A stretch of 64,000 nt of DNA from Streptomyces sp. SN-593 (GTDB taxonomy: Bacteria > Actinomycetota > Actinomycetes > Streptomycetales > Streptomycetaceae). Positions 53,296-62,104 of this stretch are shown here, piece by piece. Location of the stretch: the NCBI RefSeq assembly GCF_016756395.1, contig NZ_AP018365.1:2859501-2923500 (forward strand), given 5' to 3'. A program made the translations under genes and the position numbers. Positions within the stretch are counted from its first letter, which is position 1; every line of letters starts with the position of its first letter. A model generated the notes under the pieces. That model was given only the letters and a program-made list of their open reading frames with translations. It made no database searches and was not told where the DNA came from.

Positions 53296-54438
53296 TCAGC
53301 AGTGGCCCGCGGGGAGGGAGACCTGGCAGTGGTTCGCGGTGAAGGTGTTGCCGGTGCCGTGGTCGCGGTCGGCGAGGTCGGCGGGGCCGTTGTCCAGCAG
53401 CGTGTTGTTCCGCACGGTGTTGCCGGAGTCGGGCCCCCCGGTGAAGCTCGGGAAGAGCACGACGCCGCCGGACAGCGGCGACTCGCCGACGTTCCCGTTG
53501 ACCTCGTTGCCGCTGATCAGGGTGTTCTCGACGCCGGTCAGCACGATGCCGGAGCCCTGGACGTAGGGCAGGCGGGCGGTTGCCGGGCAGTAGGCGTTGT
53601 TCGCGTCGACGGTGTTGCCGGTGACCGTGATCTCGCCGGCGCGCGGGGTGTTCTCGTCGCCGACGAGGAAGACGCCGGCGCAGTTCCCGGAGATCGTGTT
53701 GGCGGCCACGGTGACGTGCCGCAGCCGGCGCACGACCAGGCCCATGTGGTTGCCGTCGAGCGCGTTTCCGCGGATCTCGGTGCCCTGGGCGTCGGTGGCG
53801 CCGCCCTCCTCGAAGACGGTGTTCGCGACGAACAGGCCCGCCTCGCCGTTGCCGCGTGCCTCGTTGCCGGTGAAGTGCGAACGGGCCGACTTCTCCTGGC
53901 CGATGCCGTACTGGCCGTTGGCGTCGGCACGGACCCGGTGGACGGTGAGGCCGTCGGCGGAGGTGGCCCACAGGCCGTACTTCGCGAAGCCGGTGACGGT
54001 CAGGGACTCGACGCGCACGCCGGACGCGCCGGTGACGCAGAGTCCGTCGCCGGCGGCGGCGCACGCGGCCGCGCCCGTCCGCGCACCGGCGGTCGAGGGA
54101 GCGGGGGCGGTCGCGGGGGCGGGGGCGGCGGGGGTCGCGGCGGCCGGGTCCGTCGTGCTCTGCGGGTCGGAGGCCGCGGTGGCCGGGGCCAGTACGGTGC
54201 TGCCCGCGCCGGTGCCGCGCAGCGTCAGGTCCGGCGTGGTGATCTGCACGCTGCCCCGGTACGTGCCCGGCAGCACCAGGACGGTGTCGCCCGGCGCGGC
54301 CGCGTCCACGGCCGCCTGGATCGACTCCCCCGGGTGCACCACCCGTACCGCCGCCGCCCGCGCGGGCGCTCCCGCGACACCCACCGCCGCCACCGTCGCG
54401 GCTGCCACCGTCGCTCCCGCGACCATGCGCTTCATCAT
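53296..54438 (-). CDS. Secreted right-handed parallel beta-helix protein
   Basis: 380 residues. A signal peptide (1-29, ending APARA) is followed by a pectate-lyase-like beta-helix starting VRVVHPGESIQAAVDAAAPGDTVLVLPGTY. An Ala/Pro/Thr-rich insertion (about 88-125) interrupts the first turns. Later turns repeat GNxVxxN-type units (TVAANTISGNCAGVFLVGDEN, ISGNEVNGNVG, VRNNTLLDN). No lyase catalytic residues are certain. It may bind or cleave polysaccharide at the cell surface. It lies 59 bp upstream of the O-methyltransferase in the same direction. ATG 54438, with a hairpin in its leader. Confidence 0.84.
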   Translation of the reverse strand: MMKRMVAGATVAAATVAAVGVAGAPARAAAVRVVHPGESIQAAVDAAAPGDTVLVLPGTYRGSVQITTPDLTLRGTGAGSTVLAPATAASDPQSTTDPAAATPAAPAPATAPAPSTAGARTGAAACAAAGDGLCVTGASGVRVESLTVTGFAKYGLWATSADGLTVHRVRADANGQYGIGQEKSARSHFTGNEARGNGEAGLFVANTVFEEGGATDAQGTEIRGNALDGNHMGLVVRRLRHVTVAANTISGNCAGVFLVGDENTPRAGEITVTGNTVDANNAYCPATARLPYVQGSGIVLTGVENTLISGNEVNGNVGESPLSGGVVLFPSFTGGPDSGNTVRNNTLLDNGPADLADRDHGTGNTFTANHCQVSLPAGHC

Positions 54439-54864
54439 GTGCCCGACCCGCTTCCGTTCGGCCCCCGCAGCGGGGGCGGTGGACGTGAAAACGGCGGCTC
54501 GGGCCGCCGTTTCGACGCTATGGACGGCCCTGTCCGGCCGCCACTCACGGGGGTCACTGGGGTGATGGCCGGACCGCGAACGGACCAGCGGGCGTAGGCC
54601 GCTGGGGTCGGCGCCCGGGGCAGGCGGGTGGGTCCCCCGCGAGGTGGCGGAAGCCGGATGGGCGCGGGTCCTTCCGCGTGCGGCCCGCGGGGCGCCGCCA
54701 CCCGGGCGACGCGGTGCGGGACGACCGGCCGCGCCGACGACCGGCACCACCGGGAGGACCGGGGCCGCCGGAGGACCGGCAGCACCGGTGACCGGGACCG
54801 CCGGGCCGCCGTTCCGCGAAGGCGGCGGTGTGGCGGCTGGGCGGACGGGAGGGCGCGGAACGGC
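54439..54864. other. Region between the beta-helix gene and the histidine kinase stop
   Basis: 426 bp without a convincing gene. It holds the hairpin at 54489-54512 and a G+C-rich stretch of imperfect GACCGG/CCGCCGG repeats around 54735-54810. The promoter of the beta-helix gene should lie here; no clear hexamers seen. Confidence 0.5.
54489..54512 (-). other. Leader hairpin of the beta-helix gene
   Basis: AAACGGCGGC-TCGG-GCCGCCGTTT, a perfect 10-bp stem 50 bp upstream of the start codon. Confidence 0.45.
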
Positions 54865-56208
54865 CTACGGTCGGCGGTGGGTGGGGCGCGGGGCCGGGAC
54901 GGGGAGGGAGCGGGCGAGGCGGACCCGGACCTCGGTGCCGCCCAGGACGCTGCGGCCGACCGCCAGGTCGCCGCCGGTGGACTCGGCGACCCGGCGCACG
55001 ATGTCCAGGCCGAGCCCGGTGGACCCGGGTCCGCCGGCGCCGTGGCCGCGCCGCAGGGCGGCGGCCGGGTCGGCGACGCCCGGCCCGGCGTCGGAGACCA
55101 GCAGGATCACCGCGCCCTCGAACTCGTGCACGTCGACCGCGAGGGCCGTGCCCTCGGGGGTGTGCCGGAAGACGTTCCCGAGCATCGCGTCCAGCGCGGC
55201 GGCCAGGTCCGCGCGGGCGACCGGCACCCGCACCGGCCGGTCGGCCCCCGCGGTGCGCACCTCGCGGTTCTCGTCCTCCGCGAGCGCCGACCAGAACGCC
55301 ATCCGCTCGCGCACCACCTCGGCCGCGTCGCACCCGGCGGGCACCCCGGCGCCGGAGCGGTGACCGCGGGCGGTCCGGATGATCTGGTCCACCTCGCGTT
55401 CGAGTTGGGCGACCGCCGCGCGGGTGTGCTCGGCGGCCGGACTCCCGCCGAGCGAGGCGGTGTTGAGCCGCAGCACGGTCAGCGGGGTGCGCAGCCGGTG
55501 CGAGAGGTCGGCGGCGAGTTCCCTCTCGTTGGCGAGGAGTTGGACGACCTGGTCGGCCATCGCGTTGAACGCGGCTGCCGCCGACCGCAGTTCGTCCGGA
55601 CCCGCCTCCGGCACCCGCACCGCGAGGTCGCCCTCGCCGAGCCGCCGGGCGGCGCCGGCCAGCCGGACCGCGGGCCGGATCGTCCGGCTGCCGAGCCGGT
55701 CCGCGACCACCGCGGACCCCGCCATCAGGCCGACCCCGACGGCGGCCAGCACCAGCCACGCGGTGGCCACGCCCCGGGTGACGTCGGCCTCGGGCACGAA
55801 CACCTCGACCACCGCGATCGTGCCGGTGGGCACCGCGGTCGGCCGCAGCAGGGCGTACCCGCCGGGCACCCGCACGGTCGCGGCCTCGCCGTGCGCCGAC
55901 GCGCTGTCGAGCGCGGAGCGCGGGGCGCGGTGCCGGCCGAGATCGACCGCCGCGGCGTGCGCGGTGGCCGGGATGCGCAGCGCGATCCGGTTCTCGCCGC
56001 CGGCCTGGGCGGTGGCGACGGCCCGGGCGAGTTCGGCGCGGTCGGTGGTGATGGCCAGGGCCGGCGCCACCGCGGCGGCCTGCCGTTCGGCGTTGGTCAG
56101 CGCGCGGTCCCTGGCCAGTTCCCTGACCACCAGGCCGAGCGGCACCGCGAAGGCGAGCACCACCATGGCGGTGACCGCGAGCGAGACCCGTATCAGCGCC
56201 CATCTCAT
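54865..56208 (-). CDS. Two-component sensor histidine kinase
   Basis: A 447-residue membrane kinase. Membrane spans lie at about 8-28 and 150-170, with an extracellular sensor of about 120 residues between. A HAMP domain (about 172-225) is followed by the H-box DLSHRLRTPLTVLRLN with the phosphorylated His. The N-box is MLGNVFRHTPEG, and the G-boxes are SDAGPGV and GSTGLGLDIVRRV. The stimulus is unknown. ATG 56208 lies 25 bp after the response-regulator stop; the pair is an operon. The C-terminus is a short Pro/Arg tail. Confidence 0.93.
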   Translation of the reverse strand: MRWALIRVSLAVTAMVVLAFAVPLGLVVRELARDRALTNAERQAAAVAPALAITTDRAELARAVATAQAGGENRIALRIPATAHAAAVDLGRHRAPRSALDSASAHGEAATVRVPGGYALLRPTAVPTGTIAVVEVFVPEADVTRGVATAWLVLAAVGVGLMAGSAVVADRLGSRTIRPAVRLAGAARRLGEGDLAVRVPEAGPDELRSAAAAFNAMADQVVQLLANERELAADLSHRLRTPLTVLRLNTASLGGSPAAEHTRAAVAQLEREVDQIIRTARGHRSGAGVPAGCDAAEVVRERMAFWSALAEDENREVRTAGADRPVRVPVARADLAAALDAMLGNVFRHTPEGTALAVDVHEFEGAVILLVSDAGPGVADPAAALRRGHGAGGPGSTGLGLDIVRRVAESTGGDLAVGRSVLGGTEVRVRLARSLPVPAPRPTHRRP

Positions 56209-56233
56209 CGCCGGACCGCCCTCCTCGCGCCGC

Positions 56234-56926
56234 TCACGCCGGCGGCTCCAGCTTGACGCCGACCCCGCGCAGCGTGTGCAGGTAGCGCGGGCGGGCCGCG
56301 GTCTCGCCGAGCTTGCGGCGCAGCCACGACAGGTGGACGTCGATGGTCTGGTCGTCGCCGTAGGACTGCCGCCACACCTCGGCGAGCAGTTCGCGGCGCG
56401 GGACCACCACGCCCGGGCGGGCTGCGAGGAAGGCGAGCAGGTCGAACTCCCTCCGGGTGAGGTCGAGTTGGCCGCCGTCGAGCAGGGCCAGCCGGCGGCG
56501 CGCGTCGATCTCCAGCCCGCCGACCCTGATCCGCGCGTCCGCGGCCGGCTCCCCCGCGGCCCCGCCCCGCGCCCGTCGCAGCACCGCGCCGAGCCGGGCG
56601 GAAAGGTGCTCGACGGAGAACGGCTTCACCAGGTAGTCGTCGGCGCCCGCGTTCAACAGCCGTACGATCTCGGCCTCGTCGTCGCGGGCGGTCGCCACGA
56701 TCACCGGGACGTCGCTCAGGCCGCGGAGCATCTTCAACGCCTCGGAGCCGTCCAGGTCGGGCAGCCCGAGGTCGAGGATCACCACGTCGAAGCCGACCTG
56801 TGCGACCTCGCGCAGCGCTTCCAGCGCGGTGCCGACGCTGCGGACGGTGTGCCCGGCGTCGGTGAGGTGCCGGATGAGGGCGGACCGCACGAAGTGGTCG
56901 TCTTCGACGACGAGGACTGTTGGCAT
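56234..56926 (-). CDS. OmpR/PhoB-type response regulator
   Basis: A 230-residue regulator. The receiver domain (1-118) has acidic pocket VVEDDHF, phospho-acceptor Asp in VVILDLGLPDLDG, and Lys in YLVKPFSVEHL. A winged-helix DNA-binding domain (about 132-228) contains LTRREFDLLAFLAARPG and SYGDDQTIDVHLSWLRRKLG. It is the partner of the kinase encoded downstream. Targets are unknown; the adjacent beta-helix gene is one candidate. ATG 56926. Confidence 0.94.
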   Translation of the reverse strand: MPTVLVVEDDHFVRSALIRHLTDAGHTVRSVGTALEALREVAQVGFDVVILDLGLPDLDGSEALKMLRGLSDVPVIVATARDDEAEIVRLLNAGADDYLVKPFSVEHLSARLGAVLRRARGGAAGEPAADARIRVGGLEIDARRRLALLDGGQLDLTRREFDLLAFLAARPGVVVPRRELLAEVWRQSYGDDQTIDVHLSWLRRKLGETAARPRYLHTLRGVGVKLEPPA

Positions 56927-57090
56927 GAGGCGAACTTAACGAATCGCTCGGCGGGAAGGGCCGTGGCCGCCCGCCCGGGTGGGACGGAGCCCGCGCCCGA
57001 TCGCCGCGCGGGCTCGGGTGTCGGGCGCCGTGAGGGGTTTGCACGCGCTCGGACGCCGCGCCGGCTCGGGGGGTGCGGCCGGGGTGGGGC

Positions 57091-57627
57091 TCAGTCGTCC
57101 TCGTAGGTCTGGACGGTCGGGGGATGGGAGTTCCAGGTGCACAGCAGGGTGGTGGCGGTCGTGCCGGAGGCGGAGGTGAAGGTGACACGGAGCCAGCCGG
57201 GCTGGTCCGCCCAGAGCTGCATCTTCCAGGTGGGGTCGGGGGTCGCGGAGACGAGGGAGGCGGAGGTGGGGCCGAGGTCGAGGACGACCTGGCCGCCGGA
57301 GAGGGTGTAACTGTGCACGGTGCCGGGGTCGGTGCCGGTGGGGGCGGGGGTGGGGGTGGGCTTGGTCGAGGCCGTCGGAGAGGGCGGGGCCGAGGCCGGG
57401 GTGGAGGGGGCGGGGTGCGGGGTGGTGGGGCCGGAGGAGGGCTTGGGGCGGTGGACCGCGCTGGATATGCCCGGGGGCGGGCCGGTGCTCGCGGCCTGGA
57501 GGGGCAGCGCGCGCGGCGGACCGTACGCGGTGCCGCGGAGCACCGAGCGCACGCCGAACCAGGACACGGCGACCGCCACCGCGGTTGCCACTGCCCAGAC
57601 GCCGATGTGGAGGACCGCCCTGCGCAC
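57091..57627 (-). CDS. Membrane-anchored hypothetical protein with Pro/Thr stalk
   Basis: 178 residues. One N-terminal membrane span (VLHIGVWAVATAVAVAVSWF, about 5-24) is followed by a Pro/Ser/Thr-rich stalk (about 60-105) and an extracellular beta-rich domain (TVHSYTLSGGQVVLDLG to the end, with WKMQLWADQPGWLRVTF). Not recognised as a known family. GTG 57627 is preferred over longer upstream options, since it begins just before the membrane span. It follows the spermidine-synthase-like gene by 28 bp and is probably cotranscribed. Confidence 0.72.
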   Translation of the reverse strand: MRRAVLHIGVWAVATAVAVAVSWFGVRSVLRGTAYGPPRALPLQAASTGPPPGISSAVHRPKPSSGPTTPHPAPSTPASAPPSPTASTKPTPTPAPTGTDPGTVHSYTLSGGQVVLDLGPTSASLVSATPDPTWKMQLWADQPGWLRVTFTSASGTTATTLLCTWNSHPPTVQTYEDD

Positions 57628-57655
57628 GGCCCCATCCTGCCTCGCCCGGGCCGGA

Positions 57656-58510
57656 TCAGTCGAAGACGTGCGCGGGAGGAGGCGGCGAGGCATCGGCGGT
57701 GGCATCGGTGACGACGGGTGCCCCGGCGGTGAAGTCGGCCAGGGCGCGGCCGTGTTCGACCCGGCCGGGATGGGGGTCGGTGGCCACCCGCCGGGTGAGT
57801 TCGGCGACGGGCAGCGGCCGGTCGGCGGCCAGGAGGATCAGGTTGCCGAAGCGCCGGCCGCGCAGCACCGCCGGGTCCGCGGCGACCGCGGTGTCGGTGA
57901 ACGCGGCCCGGACGGTGGCCACTTGGCCGCGGACGAAGGCGAGCGACCCGCCGTCGGTGAGGTTGGCGGCGTACAGGCCCGCCGGGTCGAGGGCGCGGCG
58001 CACGTCGGCGAGGAACTCGGCGCTGGTGAGGTGCGCGGGGGTGCGGGCGGCCGCGAAGACGTCGGCGATCAGCAGGTCGGCCCAGCCGTCGGGGACCTTC
58101 GCCAGGCCCTCCCGCGCGTCCCCGCCGCGCACCTTGATCCGCCAGGAGCGGTCCCAGGGCAGTTCCGCCCGGACCAGCTCGGTCAGCGCCGTGTCGATCT
58201 CCACGACCTGCTGGGTCGAGCGCGGCCGGGTGTGCGCGGTGTAGCGGGCCAGGCTCAGCGCGCCGCCGCCGAGGTGCAGCACCCGCAGCGGCCGGCCGGG
58301 CGGCGCCGCCAGGTCGACGACGTGGCCGAGCCTGCGCTGGTAGGCGAAGTCGAGGTGCGCCGGGTCGGCGAGGTCGACGTGGGACTGCGGGGCACCGCCC
58401 ACCAGCAGGGTCCAGGCCCGCGGCCGCTCGCGGTCCGGCCGCAGCTCGGCGGGCCCGCCGCCCACGGGGACGGTGCGGGACTCCGCGGTGCTGCGCCGTT
58501 GACGTGCCAT
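57656..58510 (-). CDS. Spermidine-synthase-like class I methyltransferase-fold protein
   Basis: 284 residues. The nucleotide-binding core reads RVLHLGGGALSLARY with an acidic residue at the end of the next strand (QQVVEIDTALTELV), then GGDAREGLAKV, DLLIADVFAAAR and LYAANLTDGGSLAFVRGQ. This fits the polyamine synthase superfamily, but the classical decarboxy-SAM pocket is not evident, so true spermidine synthesis is doubtful. ATG 58510. First gene of a two-gene unit with the membrane protein downstream. Confidence 0.78.
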   Translation of the reverse strand: MARQRRSTAESRTVPVGGGPAELRPDRERPRAWTLLVGGAPQSHVDLADPAHLDFAYQRRLGHVVDLAAPPGRPLRVLHLGGGALSLARYTAHTRPRSTQQVVEIDTALTELVRAELPWDRSWRIKVRGGDAREGLAKVPDGWADLLIADVFAAARTPAHLTSAEFLADVRRALDPAGLYAANLTDGGSLAFVRGQVATVRAAFTDTAVAADPAVLRGRRFGNLILLAADRPLPVAELTRRVATDPHPGRVEHGRALADFTAGAPVVTDATADASPPPPAHVFD

Positions 58511-58573
58511 GGTCCGATTATCGACCGACGGCGCCGGTGCCCCCGACCCCGGCGCCCCCGCAGCCCGCACCAC

Positions 58574-58594
58574 GCACCCCGCACCCCGCACCCC
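58574..58594 (+). repeat. GCACCCC heptamer, three copies
   Basis: Three perfect tandem units in the 142-bp gap upstream of the spermidine-synthase-like gene. Just beyond, CCGGCGTCAT occurs twice about 15 bp apart. Confidence 0.7.
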
Positions 58595-58652
58595 GCCTCC
58601 GGAGTCCGCCGGCGTCATTCGTCCGGCGTCATCCGCCGCCGGACGGCGCGCC

Positions 58653-59033
58653 TCACGACGCGGGCGGCTGCGCGAACCCGTCGACCAGCTCGATGGTCCG
58701 GGCGGCGGTGCCCAGCGCCTCCCGCAGCTCCGCCGGGTCGGTCACCGCCGCGCCGGCCCGTGGCGGGACCAGCCAGCCGCTGCCGCAGGGAGTGGGACCG
58801 CCGCCGGTGCGGTGGCACTGGCTGCCCGGCAGGTCCCAGCCGTCCGCGGTGCCCGGCGGGACCAGGAAGGCCAGGCTGTCCCCCACCCGGTCGTGGAACA
58901 CCGGCCCCACGCCGGTGCTCAGCCGCAGCAGGTCCACCGCCTCCAGGCCCTGCCTGGACGGCACCGTCACCACGTCCCGCGCCGGGGGCGCGACCACTTC
59001 CGGGCTGTGGCCCGAAGCACTGCTCTTCTCCAC
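58653..59033 (-). CDS. Hypothetical protein, 126 residues
   Basis: GTG 59033 follows a strong GGAGGGAGG site by about five bases, which fixes the start. The protein contains VVTVPSRQGLEAVDLLRL, SLAFLVPPGT and a Cys-containing loop GSQCHRTGGGPTPCGSGWLVPP. It resembles, faintly, the N-terminal part of Streptomyces proteins related to bifunctional primase/polymerase domains. No catalytic residues can be assigned. It has no membrane segment. It lies alone between convergent-like hairpins. Confidence 0.65.
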   Translation of the reverse strand: MEKSSASGHSPEVVAPPARDVVTVPSRQGLEAVDLLRLSTGVGPVFHDRVGDSLAFLVPPGTADGWDLPGSQCHRTGGGPTPCGSGWLVPPRAGAAVTDPAELREALGTAARTIELVDGFAQPPAS

Positions 59034-59145
59034 GGCAACCTCCCTCCGAAGGGGGCCGACGTGATCGGCTCCCACCTCGTACAACGGCGTCCGTACCCGC
59101 CGGGGGGCACCGCCAGGGGTGGCGTTGCCTGGCGAATCACGCCGC

Positions 59146-59165
59146 CACCCCCCTGTTCGGGGGTG
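59146..59165 (-). terminator. Hairpin after the histidine phosphatase gene
   Basis: CACCCCC-CTGTTC-GGGGGTG, a 7-bp stem about 64 bp past the stop codon. Confidence 0.4.
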
Positions 59166-59228
59166 ATACGGGGGTGGGGGGTGCGCCGGGGCGCGCCCGG
59201 ACACGCCCGGACACACCCCGGGAGCGGC

Positions 59229-59828
59229 CTACTCCAGGTGCGCCGTGTCGTTCCACCGCTCCAGCGCCGGCGCTCCGTACGCCCAGCCGAGGACCGACAG
59301 CGAGGCCGGGTCCAGGCGCAGCGCCGCCGCGAAGGACGGGTCGAAGCCGAGCCAGCGCGCGCCCAGCACCCGCAGGAAGTGGCCGTGCGCGAAGACCAGC
59401 ACGTCGCGCGGGGCCGAGCGGGCCCACCCGATCACCTCGTCCGCGCGCTCGGCGACCTCGGCCAGCGTCTCGCCGCCGGGCGCCCCGTCGCGCCAGATGT
59501 GGAAGCCCGGCCGCAGTTCCTGGAGCTGGGCGGGGGTCAGGCCCTCGTAGCGCCCGTAGTCCCACTCGACCAGCGTGTCCCACTCCTTGGCGCGGCCGAA
59601 CCCGGCGAGTTCGGCGGTCGCGGCGGCGCGCAGCAGGGGCGAGGTGCGCACCTCGGCGTCGGGCAGGCCGTTCCAGGGGGCGGCGGCGAGCCGCTCGCCG
59701 AGCAGCAGCGCGGTGCGCCGTCCCTCGCCGGTCAGCGGCACGTCGGTACGGCCGGTGTGCCGCCCGGTGCGCGACCACTCGGTCTGCCCGTGCCGGACCA
59801 GGAGGATACGCGGCGCCACCACTGCCAT
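59229..59828 (-). CDS. Histidine phosphatase-family protein (phosphoglycerate-mutase-like)
   Basis: 199 residues. The catalytic RHG motif is at [22 protein letters not shown], the second catalytic His is in [18 protein letters not shown], and the proton-donor region is [14 protein letters not shown]. Size and motifs fit the broad acid-phosphatase/PGM group; the substrate is undefined. ATG 59828. It lies 55 bp downstream of the TetR gene in the same direction and may be cotranscribed. Confidence 0.9.
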   Translation of the reverse strand: MAVVAPRILLVRHGQTEWSRTGRHTGRTDVPLTGEGRRTALLLGERLAAAPWNGLPDAEVRTSPLLRAAATAELAGFGRAKEWDTLVEWDYGRYEGLTPAQLQELRPGFHIWRDGAPGGETLAEVAERADEVIGWARSAPRDVLVFAHGHFLRVLGARWLGFDPSFAAALRLDPASLSVLGWAYGAPALERWNDTAHLE

Positions 59829-59883
59829 ACCGAAGGACCTTTCACGGACCGGCCGAAAACGCCTCCATCATCACCCACGGTCC

Positions 59884-60573
59884 TCAGACCCCGGCGAGCA
59901 GCCCTCGCAGCAGCCGGTCCAGGCCCCATTCGTACTGCGCCGCCGCGTCGTCCTGCGCGCACAGCAGCTCGGGAACCAGGGAGGCCAGGGCGGGGTAGCG
60001 CTCGGGCGGGAGGGCGCGCAGCTTGGCCTTCGCCCGCTCGCGCGCCCCCTCCTCGCACATCGCGCGGGTGCGCCGGGTGCTCCACAGCGCGGAGCCCACC
60101 GTGTACTGCATGAGCGCCACGTGGGCGCGGACCGCGTCCTGCCGGGGCAGCCCGCACGCGCGCAGCAGCGTGAGCATCCGGTCGATCACCGCGAGCGCGT
60201 CGTCGCCCCGGGTGGGGCGGGTGGTCAGCAGTTGGAGCGCGGAGGGGTGCTCGGTGAACAGCCGGTAGACCCCGAGGCAGACCTCGCGCAGCTCGCGGTC
60301 CGGGTGCGCGCCGCAGGCCCCCGGCAGCTCCACCGTGTCCAGCAGCCGCTGGGCGACGGCGTCGCTGATCTCGTCCTTGCCGCGGAAGTGCGAGTAGATC
60401 GCCATCGGGGCGACGCCCAGCCGTTCGGCGAGCGCGCGCATGGTGAAGGCCTCGGTGCCGTCCCGATCGAGCAGAGTGATGGCGGCATCGAGGATACGAT
60501 CGGGATTGAGCGTGTTGCGGGGTGCGCGGCGCCGTGGGGTGCGCAGCGGCTGGGCGGACGGGGGGACCGGCAT
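59884..60573 (-). CDS. TetR-family regulator
   Basis: 229 residues. The helix-turn-helix is at about 20-68 (NPDRILDAAITLLDRDG ... LAERLGVAPMAIYSHFRGKDE), with a TetR C-terminal domain of the TetR_C_1 or similar type. ATG 60573 is preceded by a weak GAGAA. It diverges from a membrane phosphatase gene, and a perfect 17-bp palindrome lies between them, so it probably represses that gene and itself. The ligand is unknown. Confidence 0.88.
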   Translation of the reverse strand: MPVPPSAQPLRTPRRRAPRNTLNPDRILDAAITLLDRDGTEAFTMRALAERLGVAPMAIYSHFRGKDEISDAVAQRLLDTVELPGACGAHPDRELREVCLGVYRLFTEHPSALQLLTTRPTRGDDALAVIDRMLTLLRACGLPRQDAVRAHVALMQYTVGSALWSTRRTRAMCEEGARERAKAKLRALPPERYPALASLVPELLCAQDDAAAQYEWGLDRLLRGLLAGV

Positions 60574-60728
60574 CGGGTTCTCTGTTCTCGTCTCCTTCGT
60601 ACCTCGTGCGGGCAACCCGGGAGCGGAACCGGGCGTCCTTCGGAGTGTGCCCACCCTGCGTGATCGGGTTGAACACCGTACGAACTCGGGGTATCTGCGA
60701 AACTTCGGGGGCGAGGTGCGCCGCACTT

Positions 60729-60745
60729 ACCGTACGGCGTACGGT
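60729..60745. promoter_or_regulatory. TetR operator candidate
   Basis: ACCGTACG-G-CGTACGGT, a perfect 17-bp palindrome 67 bp from the membrane phosphatase start. A matching half site ACCGTACG lies at 60675-60682. Confidence 0.7.
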
Positions 60746-60811
60746 TGAGCCTACGCCACCGACCAGAGCGCCGGACCCGCGGCCCAACGGAGAACCTGGA
60801 GAGACGTCCGG

Positions 60812-61912
60812 ATGACGATCACTGCCACTGCGCCGCGCGCCGCTGCCTACCGCGGCAGGCTGCGCTGGTGGACCGAACTGCCGCTCATCGCCGTGGTCTA
60901 CGCGCTGTACTCCGGAGCGCGGCTGCTGGTGCGCGGCGACGTGAGCGGCGCCGTGCAGCACGGCGCGGACATCCTGCACTTCGAGCAGATCGTGCACCTC
61001 GACCCGGAGCACTGGTTCAACCGGCTCTTCACCGACCACGCCTTCCTGGGCGTGCCGGCCGACTTCGCGTACGCGTCGCTGCACTACATCGTCACGCCCA
61101 CGGTCCTGGTCTGGCTGTGGCGCCGCCGGCCCACCCACTACCGCACGGCCCGCACCTGGCTGATGCTGTCCACCCTGATCGGGCTGATCGGCTTCACCCT
61201 GCTGCCCACCGCGCCGCCCCGGCTGCTCACCGGCCACCACGGCTTCATCGACACCATGGCCCAGTACGGCTCCTACGGCTGGTGGGGCAGCGACGCGAGC
61301 GCGCCGCGCGGCATGGGCGACCTCACCAACCAGTACGCCGCGATGCCGAGCCTGCACGTGGGCTGGTCGCTGTGGTGCGGGATCATGCTCTTCCGCTACG
61401 GGCGGCACTGGACGGTGCGCACCCTCGGTGTGATCTACCCGCTGATGACCGCGTTCGTGGTGATGGGCACCGCCAACCACTACCTGCTGGACGCCGCCGC
61501 GGGCGTCGCGGTGATGGGGGTCGGCTTCCTGCTGGCCAGGCCGGCGCTGCGGATGGTGGACGCGCTGTACGCGCGGTTCGGCTCCGGGCGGGCGGCCGCG
61601 GACGTGGCGGCGTCCGGCGCGGCCTCCTCGCAGGCTCCCTCGACCTCTTCGGCGCCGGCTCCGGTCGCCGCCACGTCCGCCGCGTCCACCACGTCCACCG
61701 CGGAGGCCGTGCCGGACGCGAAGGGCTCCGCGGCTGCGCAGGACGGGGGCGTCCGGGAGGCGGGGCGCGCGCGGTCCGCGTCCGCGCCGTCGGTGCCGCG
61801 CCAGAGCCCGGCGCGCGGGGACCGCGACGACGTCCGCGGCGAGGTGGACGGCGACGGTGGCGAGGCGGGCGCCGCCCCGCTCCCCGACGGCGAGCCGGCC
61901 GGCCACAACTGA
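60812..61912 (+). CDS. PAP2-type membrane phosphatase/phosphotransferase
   Basis: 366 residues. About five or six membrane spans lie in residues 22-245. The active-site motifs are AAMPSLHVGWSLW (Ser-His) and GTANHYLLDAAAG (catalytic His and Asp), the layout of the PAP2_3/inositolphosphotransferase-like branch. The C-terminal 110 residues are a cytoplasmic Ala/Ser/Thr/Asp-rich tail of low complexity. It should act on lipid or prenyl phosphates. ATG 60812 follows GGAGAG. Divergent from, and likely repressed by, the TetR protein next door. Confidence 0.86.
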   Translation: MTITATAPRAAAYRGRLRWWTELPLIAVVYALYSGARLLVRGDVSGAVQHGADILHFEQIVHLDPEHWFNRLFTDHAFLGVPADFAYASLHYIVTPTVLVWLWRRRPTHYRTARTWLMLSTLIGLIGFTLLPTAPPRLLTGHHGFIDTMAQYGSYGWWGSDASAPRGMGDLTNQYAAMPSLHVGWSLWCGIMLFRYGRHWTVRTLGVIYPLMTAFVVMGTANHYLLDAAAGVAVMGVGFLLARPALRMVDALYARFGSGRAAADVAASGAASSQAPSTSSAPAPVAATSAASTTSTAEAVPDAKGSAAAQDGGVREAGRARSASAPSVPRQSPARGDRDDVRGEVDGDGGEAGAAPLPDGEPAGHN

Positions 61913-61937
61913 CCTCGGCCGCCGGGCCCGCGATCCT

Positions 61938-61970
61938 CCGGCCCGCGACCCTTCGGGGTGCGCGGGCCGG
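61938..61970 (+). terminator. UUCG-capped terminator after the membrane phosphatase
   Basis: A CCGGCCCGCG/CGCGGGCCGG stem with inner ACCC(TTCG)GGGT, a classic C(UUCG)G tetraloop; one bulged G. Confidence 0.7.
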
Positions 61971-62104
61971 CGTGCGTCCGCGGGCCGGTGCGCGTCCGCG
62001 GGCGTCCCGGGACACCGGCCCGAAGGCCCGGCCCGGAGACCGGCCGAAGAGCGCACGGGGCGCCCTCGGGGTGGTTGTCAGTGGCGGATGACACACTCTC
62101 ACGG

